Shown: positions 1-8,972 of the stretch, piece after piece | How the letters are laid out: each line of letters starts with the position of its first letter | Numbering within the stretch: the stretch's first letter is position 1 | Assembly (NCBI GenBank): GCA_035288865.1 | Contig: DATDZA010000012.1 | Location: forward strand, 52,515 to 116,514 | Length of the DNA: 64,000 nt | From: GCA-2688775 sp035288865 | GTDB lineage: Archaea > Nanobdellota > Nanobdellia > Woesearchaeales > GW2011-AR4 | Reading direction: 5' to 3' | The notes under the pieces: model-generated | Seen by the model: the letters and a program-made list of their open reading frames with translations, nothing else | Told to the model about the DNA's origin: nothing | Databases searched by the model: none | Program-made: the position numbers and the translations under genes

Positions 1-1011
1 GATAGAGAAATTCAGCAATACACTGATAATTTTGCAGGCCCCGAGATGGTAGACCCACTCAAGTTAATAGAAAAAGCCAAATTCAGGGCACAGAGGTCAC
101 TGGAATTTGCCCGTTCAACAGCCGCATCACAGGAACAGCAGGCAGTCGATACAGCAGAAACAAAAACACACATCATTACTCCAATCAAGCGCCTGGAAAA
201 AGAAGGAATCCGATTGTATGCGGAAGCTGCAATTCACGCACTTCAAAAAACAAAAGACCCAAATAATCCCGTGGTTCTTGCAGTCGAGCACATTTTTCCG
301 GAAAGATTTGGCGGGCATCCTGAAGAATTAAAATGGATAATCAGAAAAACAAGAGAAAGGATGGTTGACATGCTTACAAAGCCGGAAATTACATACGGAG
401 CCAGCATGGCCCCCGGCGAAGTAACAGCTGAAACTCTTCAGCCAAATCCGTATTTCATGGGAATAAGCAGACAAGAGGCGGCGAAATTAGCTGAACGCCA
501 CGTCAAGGCCACAATTGACACAGGCCATATTAATCTGTGGAGAAAATACTGGCAGGATGATCCTAGAAAAACCCAGGAACAGAATGATTTAGATTTCAAC
601 AAATGGGCGGTCAAAACGATTGACAGCCTTGCTAAAGATAACATGGTTGGCAACGTTCATCTTGCGGATAATTATGGATATCATGATGACCACCTTGCGC
701 CAGGGCAGGGAAACAGCCCTGTAAAGGAAATTGTTTCAACTATCAAAAAATACGGATATGACAAAGCATTTACTGTAGAGCCGGGAGCAGACGCTTCGAC
801 TGACTTAAGCGATTTCCACGGATTGATGAAGACCTGGAAATTCTTTGGCAGCCCCGTTTATGGAATGGGATTCAAAGGCGGCGGAGCGCCCCAAACCTGG
901 GGAGATGTGCAGTATTCTTTCTTCGGCCAAAATAAGCCGCCTTACTATATCTTTGGCGCTTATGCACCGTCCAACGATTGGACTTTGTGGAGTGCGGTTC
1001 CATTAGAATAA
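1..1011 (+). CDS. Xylose-isomerase-like TIM-barrel protein, 5' end cut by the window
   Basis: The frame is open from base 1 to the stop at 1009-1011, so the N-terminus lies outside the window; the ATG at 46 is probably internal. The C-terminal half carries signatures of sugar isomerase/endonuclease IV-type TIM barrels: ATIDTGHINLW, and then GNVHLADNYGYHDDHLAPG, with the His/Asp residues expected to bind a divalent metal. This is recognition at superfamily level only, and the substrate is unknown. The following LamG gene starts 7 bases downstream, so the two are probably cotranscribed. Confidence 0.6.
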   Translation, partial: DREIQQYTDNFAGPEMVDPLKLIEKAKFRAQRSLEFARSTAASQEQQAVDTAETKTHIITPIKRLEKEGIRLYAEAAIHALQKTKDPNNPVVLAVEHIFPERFGGHPEELKWIIRKTRERMVDMLTKPEITYGASMAPGEVTAETLQPNPYFMGISRQEAAKLAERHVKATIDTGHINLWRKYWQDDPRKTQEQNDLDFNKWAVKTIDSLAKDNMVGNVHLADNYGYHDDHLAPGQGNSPVKEIVSTIKKYGYDKAFTVEPGADASTDLSDFHGLMKTWKFFGSPVYGMGFKGGGAPQTWGDVQYSFFGQNKPPYYIFGAYAPSNDWTLWSAVPLE

Positions 1012-1018
1012 AATTCAC

Positions 1019-2779
1019 ATGGGCAAAAATACCAAAAGTCAGGCTGCCATAGAATTTATAATGACTTATGGTTGGGCAATAATGATTGTTTTAGTCTCGA
1101 TTGGAGCTCTCTCCTATTTTGGTGTTTTAAGCCCGAATAAATTCAAGCCGATAAAATGTATAGTGCAAGCAGGATTGGCATGTTCAGATTTTAAGATTGG
1201 GGATACAACAGTTACTATTGTCCTTGCAAACTCAATGGGCAGGGATATTTCCATTAGCAAGATTGAATTGGCTGGATGTGATGGAACGCCGGCAGGCCCG
1301 CAGGTATTGCGAAACACTGAAAAAGCCACCTACGTAATAGGGCTCTGTGATATTCCTGGCAAAATTTATGATACTCAACTCAATGTCAGTTACACTATGC
1401 TTGATACTGGAATTGCGCACAAGGCTGCAGGGCAGATAAATGCTGAAAATGAAAATAATAATATAAGTTATGATTATATAGGTATTGGCCATAATGTATC
1501 GGGTTCTGTGAGCGCTTATGATTTTAATGAGGACGATGGTTACAATATAAGCGACAGGGCGCTGGACAACAATGGGGTTCATTATGGAAATACAAGGCTG
1601 CTGATGCATCTTGATGGAAATGCAGATGATGCAAGCCCTTATAATAATAACGGAATTTTAACTGGAGGAATTGGCTGCAATGCAGAGGGAAAATCCATCA
1701 ATAGCTGCAATTTTGATGGGATTGATGATTATATTGATGTGCCGTCCAATTTTTTTCTGGAAATAACAAGCAAGATAAGCCTTGAGGCTTGGATTTACAC
1801 AAACTCTGAAGCAAACGATGATGCCGGAATTATTTCAAAAGGAACTGCATGGGGTTTAGCGTACAATAAAAATCAGACCGTATCAGCAGTTATCAATGGA
1901 GTAAGCAGTTGCTTTATTTCTGTATCAAATAATACTTGGCAGCATGTTGCTATGACTTTTGATGGAAACATAATAAGATGTTATCTAAACGGCCAGCAAA
2001 CTGGAAGCGCTGCATTTGCTGGCTCAATTAACAATAATTCAAACAATGTACAAATAGGCAGAAGTGGCTCATATTTCAACGGCTCGATTGACGAGATTGC
2101 AGCATATTCAAAAGCATTAAGTGCCAGCGATGTGGGAACACATTATGGTGTTCAGCGAGCAAAGTTTACTGACTGGATAGATGGAAAATATGGGACTGCG
2201 CTAGAATTCGACGGACAAGATGATTATGTGGAAGTACTTGATGAGAAAAGCCTGAATATTACAGACAGTTTAACAATGGAGGCCTGGGTTAAAGTATACG
2301 GGCTTACAGGCAATGCAGACCAGGATATGATAATGAACAAGGAAGGAATTCCATACGAGATAGCAGTTCATGACAATACTGGTCCAGCAGATGGAATACA
2401 CACATGCGATCCTGCAAATGACCAAATTGCACCATATAATTTTGCATTTTATCTTGGTGGTGTCAGCGGATTGCCGAGCCACAATTGTGGATGGAAAGAT
2501 GGCGGTGGCCCGATAACATTAAATCAATGGACTTACTTGGTTGTAACTTACAATAATTCCCTAGTCAAGACTTTTATAAATGGAGTGAAAAAAAAAGAAT
2601 ATACTGCCTCTGGAAGCATACAAACAACAGACAAAGATGTAAGGATTGGCTCAAGAGGCTCTCCAAACTTTCCGCTACAAACAAATCAAGGGGCATTATT
2701 TTATGGAGCCATAGATTCATTAGCGGTATACAACACTGCGCTTTCCGAGCAGGAAATATATTTAAGATCCCTAAGCTGA
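1019..2779 (+). CDS. Secreted/surface protein with class III signal peptide and two LamG domains
   Basis: A protein of 586 residues. Residues 1-30 form an archaeal class III (prepilin-type) signal: a short basic tip, KSQAAIEF with predicted cleavage between Ser7 and Gln8 and Glu at +5, then a hydrophobic stretch. The middle is Asn/Thr-rich. Two concanavalin/LamG-like domains follow at about 190-375 (LLMHLDGNADD, FDGIDDYIDVP, SLEAWIYTN) and 395-580 (FDGQDDYVEV, TMEAWVKVYG, NGAIDSLAVYNTAL-like end). LamG domains usually bind carbohydrate or protein ligands, so a role in a cell-surface filament or adhesion is inferred. It follows the TIM-barrel gene by 7 bases. Confidence 0.8.
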   Translation: MGKNTKSQAAIEFIMTYGWAIMIVLVSIGALSYFGVLSPNKFKPIKCIVQAGLACSDFKIGDTTVTIVLANSMGRDISISKIELAGCDGTPAGPQVLRNTEKATYVIGLCDIPGKIYDTQLNVSYTMLDTGIAHKAAGQINAENENNNISYDYIGIGHNVSGSVSAYDFNEDDGYNISDRALDNNGVHYGNTRLLMHLDGNADDASPYNNNGILTGGIGCNAEGKSINSCNFDGIDDYIDVPSNFFLEITSKISLEAWIYTNSEANDDAGIISKGTAWGLAYNKNQTVSAVINGVSSCFISVSNNTWQHVAMTFDGNIIRCYLNGQQTGSAAFAGSINNNSNNVQIGRSGSYFNGSIDEIAAYSKALSASDVGTHYGVQRAKFTDWIDGKYGTALEFDGQDDYVEVLDEKSLNITDSLTMEAWVKVYGLTGNADQDMIMNKEGIPYEIAVHDNTGPADGIHTCDPANDQIAPYNFAFYLGGVSGLPSHNCGWKDGGGPITLNQWTYLVVTYNNSLVKTFINGVKKKEYTASGSIQTTDKDVRIGSRGSPNFPLQTNQGALFYGAIDSLAVYNTALSEQEIYLRSLS

Positions 2780-2861
2780 GTCAAGTAAAATTGTTTCAAA
2801 ATTATATAATTTATAATAATTAAGCTTATATTGGGAGGATAATCCTCGTATTACAATTAAA

Positions 2862-3359
2862 ATGCCCATTGACAAAAAAGAATTCGCAAAACTTTCTCCC
2901 GAAGAGAGGATAAGGCGGCTGAAGCTGCTCGAAGAGGAAAGGAAAAAAGATGCAACTGAAATAGGCCAGCTTATAAAACAATCAATGCAGGAGTTGAAGA
3001 CTGACAGGCTTGCAGAGGAAATTACTCCGGAACGAAAGGCTGTTGATATTTCTAGATTGTTTGAAAAAGAAAGCGGCGGCAAGCTTGAGAAAACGGCAAG
3101 ACAGTCAAATAATGCAGCGGCAGGAAATTATCAAACTATAACTCAGGTATACCAGGCTTATTCTCAGTTAAGGGAATTCTACGGCATTGTTGCCGGCGGA
3201 AGCAACCTGACCCAGGACCAGCTTAAAGCAATAGGCCAGATTGGAGAAAAGCTAAACGTTGCTGAAAAATACATGACCGAAAGCGAAAGGACAGCATCCA
3301 AGCTTAATGCGAGCAAGGCAGTTTTGTACAAGTTAAAAAAAGAGACAGGGTTGGAATGA
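2862..3359 (+). CDS. Small charged, helical protein of unknown function
   Basis: A protein of 165 residues, rich in Lys/Glu in the first 70 (FAKLSPEERIRRLKLLEEER) and predicted to be largely helical or coiled-coil. The rest is Gln/Ala/Ser-rich. It has no membrane segment and no cysteines. I do not recognise the family. It follows the LamG surface gene on the same strand with an 82-base gap and ends exactly where the convergent gene on the other strand ends, so the two stop codons abut. Confidence 0.6.
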   Translation: MPIDKKEFAKLSPEERIRRLKLLEEERKKDATEIGQLIKQSMQELKTDRLAEEITPERKAVDISRLFEKESGGKLEKTARQSNNAAAGNYQTITQVYQAYSQLREFYGIVAGGSNLTQDQLKAIGQIGEKLNVAEKYMTESERTASKLNASKAVLYKLKKETGLE

Positions 3360-3986
3360 TTAAGAGGTTGATGTTTTAAGCAAATACATAACCGGATCAA
3401 GCTGCTTCCATAATTTAAAGTTCTCCCATTCCTGCGAATCCATTCCCATACTTGGAACAAGTGAAGACGTGTTTAAATCAATTGTAGGGTGTTTCATGTA
3501 ACGTACAAATCTTGCGCCTTTCTCAATTGTCGAGCTGTCAATAAGCCCGAAGCCCGCATCACGGTTTCCCGCTTTTGGCGCGTCATTTGCGTTGGAAGAC
3601 TCATAAACGCTGCTTGCTTTAAAAATTCCCAAATAACCAAATAATTTTCCATAATCAACGTAGGGCGTATGAATTAAACTACCATAATTTTTTGATGAAG
3701 TTCCATAACCCCCAAAAATTAATTCATTATCATTCTTGATAAGCCTGTAACTTCTATCTGCCTCTGTTTTTATTTTTTCCTTTGCTTCTCTTCTAGCAGT
3801 TTCAATAGAGTTTCTTATTAAGATATTAATTAAAGTGGATATTGGAATTTGAGAAGAAAATTTTTTTGCACTTATTTTTTGTTTTTTTGCATTAATCTTT
3901 AATTTTGGAACTTTAATTCTGGATTTGCCTATCTTAATCTTAGAAAAATCCGCCTTTACTTTTTCAACCAGCGTCGCGCTTATCAT
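3360..3986 (-). CDS. Hypothetical basic protein
   Basis: A protein of 208 residues. The first 45 are strikingly Lys/Ile-rich with a repeated pattern (SKIKIGKSRIKVPKLKI), and a helical segment with RREAKEKIKTEADRSYRLI follows. The C-terminal half is Gly/Ser/Asp-rich and globular in composition. There is no signal peptide. The family is not recognised; a nucleic-acid-binding basic tail is possible but unproven. It converges on the 2862-3359 gene without overlap. Confidence 0.55.
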   Translation of the reverse strand: MISATLVEKVKADFSKIKIGKSRIKVPKLKINAKKQKISAKKFSSQIPISTLINILIRNSIETARREAKEKIKTEADRSYRLIKNDNELIFGGYGTSSKNYGSLIHTPYVDYGKLFGYLGIFKASSVYESSNANDAPKAGNRDAGFGLIDSSTIEKGARFVRYMKHPTIDLNTSSLVPSMGMDSQEWENFKLWKQLDPVMYLLKTSTS

Positions 3987-4094
3987 TTAGTTCACTTGGA
4001 TATCATATCCAACAGCGTTGCCTCTATTAAAACTTTTTGGTTTTCAGCAAAATAGGGCAAAATATTTAAAGCAAAGAAAAAGGAGATAATTAAG

Positions 4095-4628
4095 ATGAAA
4101 GAATTAGTTTTTAATAAGATAAAATCAGAATACGATGATTTCTACAAATCTCTAATGAAAAAGGGTAGGCTTCCGATGTGGAGCACTGAAAAAGGATTCT
4201 GGAACGCATCTATTGCGGACGAAGTTTTTGAAAGCTTCAAGAAAGTAAAACTTAGCAAATTCAGAAATTTTCTCGACATAGGAAGCGGCGACGGAAAAAT
4301 AGTTTTGATTGCATCACTGTTCTGCAAAAACGCTGAAGGCATAGAGATTGATGATGTCCTGCATCATAAGGCTTTAGAAATACAATCAAAGCTTAAAGTA
4401 AATAATGCCGTTTTCCACAACAAGGATTTTTTTGAGCATGATTTCTCAAAATATGATGTTTTGTTTACTGCTCCTGATTCTCCATTCGAAAGGGGGCTCG
4501 AAAATAAATTATTAAAAGAAATGAACGGAAAACTAATTCATTACGGCCATCATTTTCATCCGGCTAATTTGAAGAAAGAAGATAATTTTATGGTGAACGG
4601 GACGCCGGTTAGCTTATATTCTAAGTAA
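4095..4628 (+). CDS. Small class I SAM-dependent methyltransferase-like protein
   Basis: A protein of 177 residues. The Rossmann-type SAM-binding motif I is DIGSGDG at residues 61-67, preceded by the hydrophobic strand NFL. An acidic motif II-like GIEIDD sits near 82-87, and a strand YDVLFTAPDSP stands at the motif IV position. The start is supported by AGGAG about 8 bases upstream. The substrate is not deducible: the post-strand-4 motif is not the NPPY of N-methyltransferases. Its 3' end overlaps the convergent next gene by 8 bases. Confidence 0.7.
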   Translation: MKELVFNKIKSEYDDFYKSLMKKGRLPMWSTEKGFWNASIADEVFESFKKVKLSKFRNFLDIGSGDGKIVLIASLFCKNAEGIEIDDVLHHKALEIQSKLKVNNAVFHNKDFFEHDFSKYDVLFTAPDSPFERGLENKLLKEMNGKLIHYGHHFHPANLKKEDNFMVNGTPVSLYSK

Positions 4629-5475
4629 AAATCATGATACCAAAATTTCCTCCAGATATTCCAACATCATTCACAAAAAAATTATTTTTATCAATTATTT
4701 TTAATTTATTATTTGAGGAAACTAAAAAATATAATTTGCTTTTTGCAGTGCTCACCACATCGCTGTAAATTATTTCATCTTTATTTCTCTCGTATCTCCT
4801 TAATAAGAATATTCCTTCATCCATTGTATAAATAACTGCAGATTTCAAAACTCCGGAAATCATTTCTGCAATCTGCCTGGAATGCTTTTGTATAACTTTC
4901 AAATTATTTTTTGCGATTTCAATTGAAGGCTCGCAGTGATAGCTATGCGGAAAATGGCTCAATAATAAAATGTCAAAATGCCGTGCAGAAATATTATTAT
5001 AAAATGGAAATTCAAAGCCACTGGAATTTTTGAGTGATATTAAAGTCAAGTCCGTGTTTTTCTCATCAAAATTTTTAGCAAAAAATTCGCAGCAGCATTT
5101 TGGATAACCTAAAATTAGCCCTAACTCAAAATGATTATTACTTTCCTCCAATATTCTTGCTTGTTCTGCTTTGTCCTTGTCTTTCGACAGATAAACAAAA
5201 AAATTCCCTTTACTTGAATCACCTTTCGGTATTTTTACCGATTTATCGGAATAAAATTCACTTTGAGTGTTTTGTTTTATAACTTTAAAATCTGAAACAG
5301 AATAACTTATTTTATTTTCATTTAGGAAATCAATAATTTTATCCAATTCATCTTCAAAAACAAGAATTCTTGCGCATGGCTTTAAATCTTCCATGACATA
5401 CAAAACTTCCAGAGATTTGGTTATCGAGTGAAAAATTGACTGGAGTTTGGGAATCATATCGCGGGATAAATACAA
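4621..5475 (-). CDS. Cys-motif protein, DUF483-like
   Basis: A protein of 284 residues. The most distinctive part is GLILGYPKCCCEFF in the middle, a Gly-Tyr-Pro-x-Cys-Cys signature that I associate with the archaeal DUF483 family; the third cysteine is unusual. A SHYHCEPSIEIAKNN-like patch (HSYHCEPS) follows and could be a second metal-ligand region. No function is known. It has no signal peptide. It converges on the methyltransferase gene with an 8-base overlap. Confidence 0.55.
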   Translation of the reverse strand: MYLSRDMIPKLQSIFHSITKSLEVLYVMEDLKPCARILVFEDELDKIIDFLNENKISYSVSDFKVIKQNTQSEFYSDKSVKIPKGDSSKGNFFVYLSKDKDKAEQARILEESNNHFELGLILGYPKCCCEFFAKNFDEKNTDLTLISLKNSSGFEFPFYNNISARHFDILLLSHFPHSYHCEPSIEIAKNNLKVIQKHSRQIAEMISGVLKSAVIYTMDEGIFLLRRYERNKDEIIYSDVVSTAKSKLYFLVSSNNKLKIIDKNNFFVNDVGISGGNFGIMIFT

Positions 5476-5550
5476 AAATTTATAATTCTTTCGAAAAACA
5501 ATAATAATTAAAATAAATGTCTTTAGTCGTCAAAATAACTAAAACCAAAA

Positions 5551-5561
5551 ACTATAAAAAG
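5551..5561 (+). promoter_or_regulatory. TATA box of the ZPR1-type gene
   Basis: ACTATAAAAAG is centred 28 bases before the ATG at 5584, as expected for a leaderless archaeal transcript. Confidence 0.55.
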
Positions 5562-5583
5562 AAATTGTGTTATTAAATTTTTC

Positions 5584-6138
5584 ATGCCCGAAGAAGAAAT
5601 GAAAGAAAGTGATTTTGAGCAGCAGGTGTGCCCTTTATGCCACGAGAAAAGCCTTGTTCTGACAGAAAGGGATACTGAAGTGCCTTATTTCGGAAAAGTT
5701 TACATGTTTTCTATGACGTGCAACAACTGCAAATACCACAAAGCGGATATTGAAGCGACTGAGCGCAAAGAGCCGGTCAAATATGAATTCGAGATTTCAA
5801 GCGAAGAGGATATGAAAGTCCGCGTAGTGAAATCCTCTGAAGCAACCGTGAAGCTGCCGCATATTGCATCAATAACTCCTGGGCCTGCAGCACAAGGCTA
5901 TGTTACAAATGTGGAAGGAATTCTTAGCCGGATCAAGTACCAGGTTGAAGTTGCGCGAGACGCAGAAGAAGATGAAGAAGGCAAAAAAAAGGCGAAAAAT
6001 CTCCTGAAAAAGCTGTTGAACATAACATGGGGCAAGGAAAAGCAAAAATTAATCATCGAAGACCCAAGCGGAAATTCTGCAATAATAAGCGATAAAGCGG
6101 TTAAAAGCTCGCTGAAATCGAAGAAAACAGGCGAATGA
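5584..6138 (+). CDS. ZPR1-type zinc-finger protein
   Basis: A protein of 184 residues, corresponding to a single ZPR1 module as in other archaea (eukaryotic ZPR1 has two). The N-terminal zinc ribbon has Cys16/Cys19 (CPLC) and Cys46/Cys49 (CNNC). A beta-rich ZPR1 domain follows with the typical ITPGPAAQGYVTNVEGIL segment. The C-terminus is Lys-rich. Eukaryotic ZPR1 binds eEF1A as a folding factor; whether the archaeal protein does so is unknown. It lies just upstream of the MTA phosphorylase gene with a 30-base gap. Confidence 0.85.
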   Translation: MPEEEMKESDFEQQVCPLCHEKSLVLTERDTEVPYFGKVYMFSMTCNNCKYHKADIEATERKEPVKYEFEISSEEDMKVRVVKSSEATVKLPHIASITPGPAAQGYVTNVEGILSRIKYQVEVARDAEEDEEGKKKAKNLLKKLLNITWGKEKQKLIIEDPSGNSAIISDKAVKSSLKSKKTGE

Positions 6139-6168
6139 TTTTAGATTTAAAATTAACCGGTGGTTTAA

Positions 6169-6957
6169 ATAATAAAAGTTGGAATTATTGGCGGCTCCGG
6201 GCTTGAAGACCCTAGAATTTTGAAAGGCGCTAAGGAAGCAATTGTTTCTACAAGGTTTGGAAATCCGACAAGCGCATTGACTATGGGGAAAATAAGCAAT
6301 GTTGACGTTGTAATTCTTTCACGGCACGGTAAAAAACATTCAATCAATCCGACAAATGTGAATTACCGGGCAAACATTATTTCTTTAAAGGAACAGGGCT
6401 GCACCCATATAATTGCAACGACTGCCTGCGGCTCACTTAGGGAAAAAATCAAGCCAGGCCACTTTATTTTTGTTGACCAATTCATTGACAGGACAACTAA
6501 GCGCAGCTCGACATTTTATGACGACAAAGTTTGCCACATACCGATGGCAGAGCCGTTTTGCCCAAAGCTGAGAAAACTGCTTGCCGAAACGGCAGCAGAA
6601 ATAAATCTTATTCATCATAAAAAAGGGACTGTTGTAACTATTGAAGGGCCTAGGTTTTCAACTAAGGCGGAAAGCAATTTGTTCAGAAGCTGGAATGCTG
6701 ACGTTATCAACATGAGCACTGTGCCCGAGGCGGTGCTGGCAAGGGAAGCTGGAATCTGCTATGCAACAATTGCCATGTCGACGGATTATGATTGTTTTAA
6801 AGAAGGCAGGCCGGCAGTTACCATCGATGAAGTATTAAAAGTTATGAAACAGAATGCAGACAAAGTTAAAAAATTGCTGATTGCGGCAATCCCAAAAATC
6901 AAATATAATGAATGCAAATGCAGGGAAGACATAAAAACAGCTATTATTGGCGCTTAG
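6169..6957 (+). CDS. mtnP: S-methyl-5'-thioadenosine phosphorylase, apparent AUA start
   Basis: Phosphorolysis of methylthioadenosine (and often 5'-deoxyadenosine or other purine nucleosides) to adenine and the 1-phosphate sugar. Family signatures are the phosphate-binding GIIGGSGLEDP at the N-terminus, IATTACGSLREKIKPGHF, VVTIEGPRFSTKAESNLF, VINMSTVPEAVLAREAGICY and IAMSTDYDC. The GGSG motif precedes the first conventional start (TTG at 6220). The frame closes at TAA 6166-6168 and only ATA codons (6169, 6172) stand where the family has Met, with GGTGGT at 6159-6164 as ribosome-binding site. Hence a 262-residue protein from an AUA start, or an ATG miscalled in assembly. Its neighbours supply the next steps of MTA salvage. 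Confidence 0.85.
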   Translation: MIKVGIIGGSGLEDPRILKGAKEAIVSTRFGNPTSALTMGKISNVDVVILSRHGKKHSINPTNVNYRANIISLKEQGCTHIIATTACGSLREKIKPGHFIFVDQFIDRTTKRSSTFYDDKVCHIPMAEPFCPKLRKLLAETAAEINLIHHKKGTVVTIEGPRFSTKAESNLFRSWNADVINMSTVPEAVLAREAGICYATIAMSTDYDCFKEGRPAVTIDEVLKVMKQNADKVKKLLIAAIPKIKYNECKCREDIKTAIIGA

Positions 6958-6984
6958 GCCATAGATTTGGCACAAATGATTTTT

Positions 6985-7836
6985 CTAGTACATTCCTTTC
7001 TTAAAAAAATTTGTTTCAGCAACAATATCCTTGGTCTTATTTTCTATATCGGCTAATTCTCTCCTGCTTAAAGGCTTGAAATTCCTGGCAAGGGATGCGT
7101 TTTGCTCTACCTCTTGAGGAGTCTTACAGCCAATTATTGCCAAGTCAACATCCTGGCTTAAGCTAAAATCAAAAGCTTCTTCCATTTTGATTGATGAAAG
7201 TGCATGTCCTTGGGAAGCAACTTTCATTGCTATGACCCCCATTCCTTTTTTTCTTGCCTCAGGAATTACTGTGGTGATAAAGGGCATATAATGGGAGTCT
7301 CCGACATTTGCGCAAAGCAATATTGTATCAAAATTGTATCTTTTTATAGTTTCAATTAAAATATTTGGATCGTGATGGCCTGTAATTCCTACAAATCTTA
7401 CTTTTCCCTGTCTTTTCAGCTCCTCAAGGGCGTGTATTGCCCCATCATCTGAAAAAATTTCACTTAAATCTTCTTTTTCGCGCAAATCATGAAGCTGCAA
7501 TAAATCAAGGTAGTGTGTGTTCAATCTTCTTAAAGAATCTTCCACCAGCGACAAAGTCCCCTCATAAGTTCTGTCATGAGTCTTGGATGCCAAAAAGACG
7601 TTTTCTCTTTTTGCATAACCCCACAAGAATTTGCCAAGATAATCCCTGCTTTGCTGATAAGCGGGAGCCGTATCAAAATAATTGACGCCAACTTCAACGG
7701 CTTTCTTTATCACCGACTCTGCCTCCTTGAAATAGCCGCTCGTCCTTAAAATTCCTTCGCCGCCCAGGCCAAAAATCGTTGCATGATGATTGGTCCTGCC
7801 TAATTTTCTTGTTGGAATCATGATTTGATTAAGCAT
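6985..7836 (-). CDS. Aldo/keto reductase
   Basis: A 283-residue (beta/alpha)8 NAD(P)H-dependent reductase. The fold signature is seen in YFDTAPAYQQSRDYLGKFL (catalytic Asp and Tyr), ASKTHDRTYEG (catalytic Lys) and YLDLLQLHDL (catalytic His). C-terminal cofactor-binding residues appear in AIIGCKTPQEVEQN. It is the last gene of a four-gene minus-strand series running isomerase, aldolase, alcohol dehydrogenase, aldo/keto reductase, which suggests it reduces an aldehyde released by the aldolase. That substrate is inferred. Its 3' end faces the MTA phosphorylase gene 27 bases away. Confidence 0.85.
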   Translation of the reverse strand: MLNQIMIPTRKLGRTNHHATIFGLGGEGILRTSGYFKEAESVIKKAVEVGVNYFDTAPAYQQSRDYLGKFLWGYAKRENVFLASKTHDRTYEGTLSLVEDSLRRLNTHYLDLLQLHDLREKEDLSEIFSDDGAIHALEELKRQGKVRFVGITGHHDPNILIETIKRYNFDTILLCANVGDSHYMPFITTVIPEARKKGMGVIAMKVASQGHALSSIKMEEAFDFSLSQDVDLAIIGCKTPQEVEQNASLARNFKPLSRRELADIENKTKDIVAETNFFKKGMY

Positions 7837-7901
7837 AAATAATACTTAAATCTTGCGAAAGCGATTGCTACATGAAGAAAGGCATCTCTGATAATGGAAT
7901 A

Positions 7902-8927
7902 TTAATTATTCATCTCGATAATCACTTTTATCGAGTCTTTCGCTTCTGCCACAAGATTGAATCCCTTTTGTATTTCATCAAGCTTTAATTTATGAGTAAC
8001 CATTTCATTGAGGTTTAATTTCTTGGATGCAATCAGTTTAATTGAATCTTCAAGATCTTTAGGCGCTGCTGCATAAGAAGTCATGATTTTTATTTCATTC
8101 TTCCAAAAATCATTGATTGGGATTACCAATCTCTCATCTGGCTTTGGAACTGCAAAAAATAATATTGTTCCGCCTTTGTCAACACAATTTAATGCAGTGT
8201 TGGCAGCCGATAATGCGCCCGTGCACACAATAACCAAATCTGCAAGCCTGTTTTCATTAAATTTTTTTATCAGAGAAGGAACATCGTCTTTTACATTTAT
8301 GGAAAAATCAGCTCCAAATTTTTTTGCCGCATTTAATCTAAATTCATTTATGTCCACAGCAATAATTTTTTTTACATTCCTGGATTTTGCGGCCTTTATA
8401 TGCATTAACCCAGAAATTCCGCTTCCAACTACCAATAACGTCTGATTTTCTTTCAAATCTGCCAGTCTTTGTGCTCTCAATATAGTGCCTATCGGCTCGA
8501 CAAAAGTTCCTTCGTCAAATGAAATATCATCAGGCAGCGTAAAAGTCCCAAATTCCACATTTATTTTTGGCACCCTCAGATATTCTGAAAATCCTCCGGG
8601 GTCAAAGTTTGTCCTGTGCAGAGTCTCGCATGCAGTATGATTTCCGTTCAGGCAGTAATGGCACTTCATGCACGGGACGTGATGTGAAACAAAAATTTTA
8701 TCGCCAACCCTAAAATTTTTAACATTTTTTCCGGATTTTTCAACGACTCCGGAAATTTCGTGCCCCAAAACTAATGGCGCTTTTTTAATTCGGTACCATT
8801 CCATGACATCTGTTCCGCAGATTCCTGAAGCCATGACTTTGACAAGAAGCTCATCATCACTTATTTCAGGAATTGGCCTTTCTTCAATCCTTACATCTTT
8901 ATTATTGTAATAGACTGCAGTCCTCAT
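7902..8927 (-). CDS. Zinc-dependent medium-chain alcohol dehydrogenase
   Basis: A 341-residue MDR-family NAD(P)-dependent dehydrogenase (threonine/sorbitol dehydrogenase-like). Catalytic zinc ligands are in GICGTD and GHE. The structural-zinc loop is CMKCHYCLNGNHTAC, with four cysteines at the usual spacing. The Rossmann motif is VVGSGISGLMHI. It sits between the LsrF-type aldolase (45 bases upstream) and the aldo/keto reductase (65 bases downstream), as expected for an enzyme reducing the aldehyde product of sugar-phosphate cleavage. The true substrate cannot be read from sequence. A TATA-like TTTTTATTA lies about 25 bases before the start. Confidence 0.85.
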   Translation of the reverse strand: MRTAVYYNNKDVRIEERPIPEISDDELLVKVMASGICGTDVMEWYRIKKAPLVLGHEISGVVEKSGKNVKNFRVGDKIFVSHHVPCMKCHYCLNGNHTACETLHRTNFDPGGFSEYLRVPKINVEFGTFTLPDDISFDEGTFVEPIGTILRAQRLADLKENQTLLVVGSGISGLMHIKAAKSRNVKKIIAVDINEFRLNAAKKFGADFSINVKDDVPSLIKKFNENRLADLVIVCTGALSAANTALNCVDKGGTILFFAVPKPDERLVIPINDFWKNEIKIMTSYAAAPKDLEDSIKLIASKKLNLNEMVTHKLKLDEIQKGFNLVAEAKDSIKVIIEMNN

Positions 8928-8972
8928 GATAAAAATGAATTTAAAGAATAATAAAAAGGTTTCTAATGAAAC

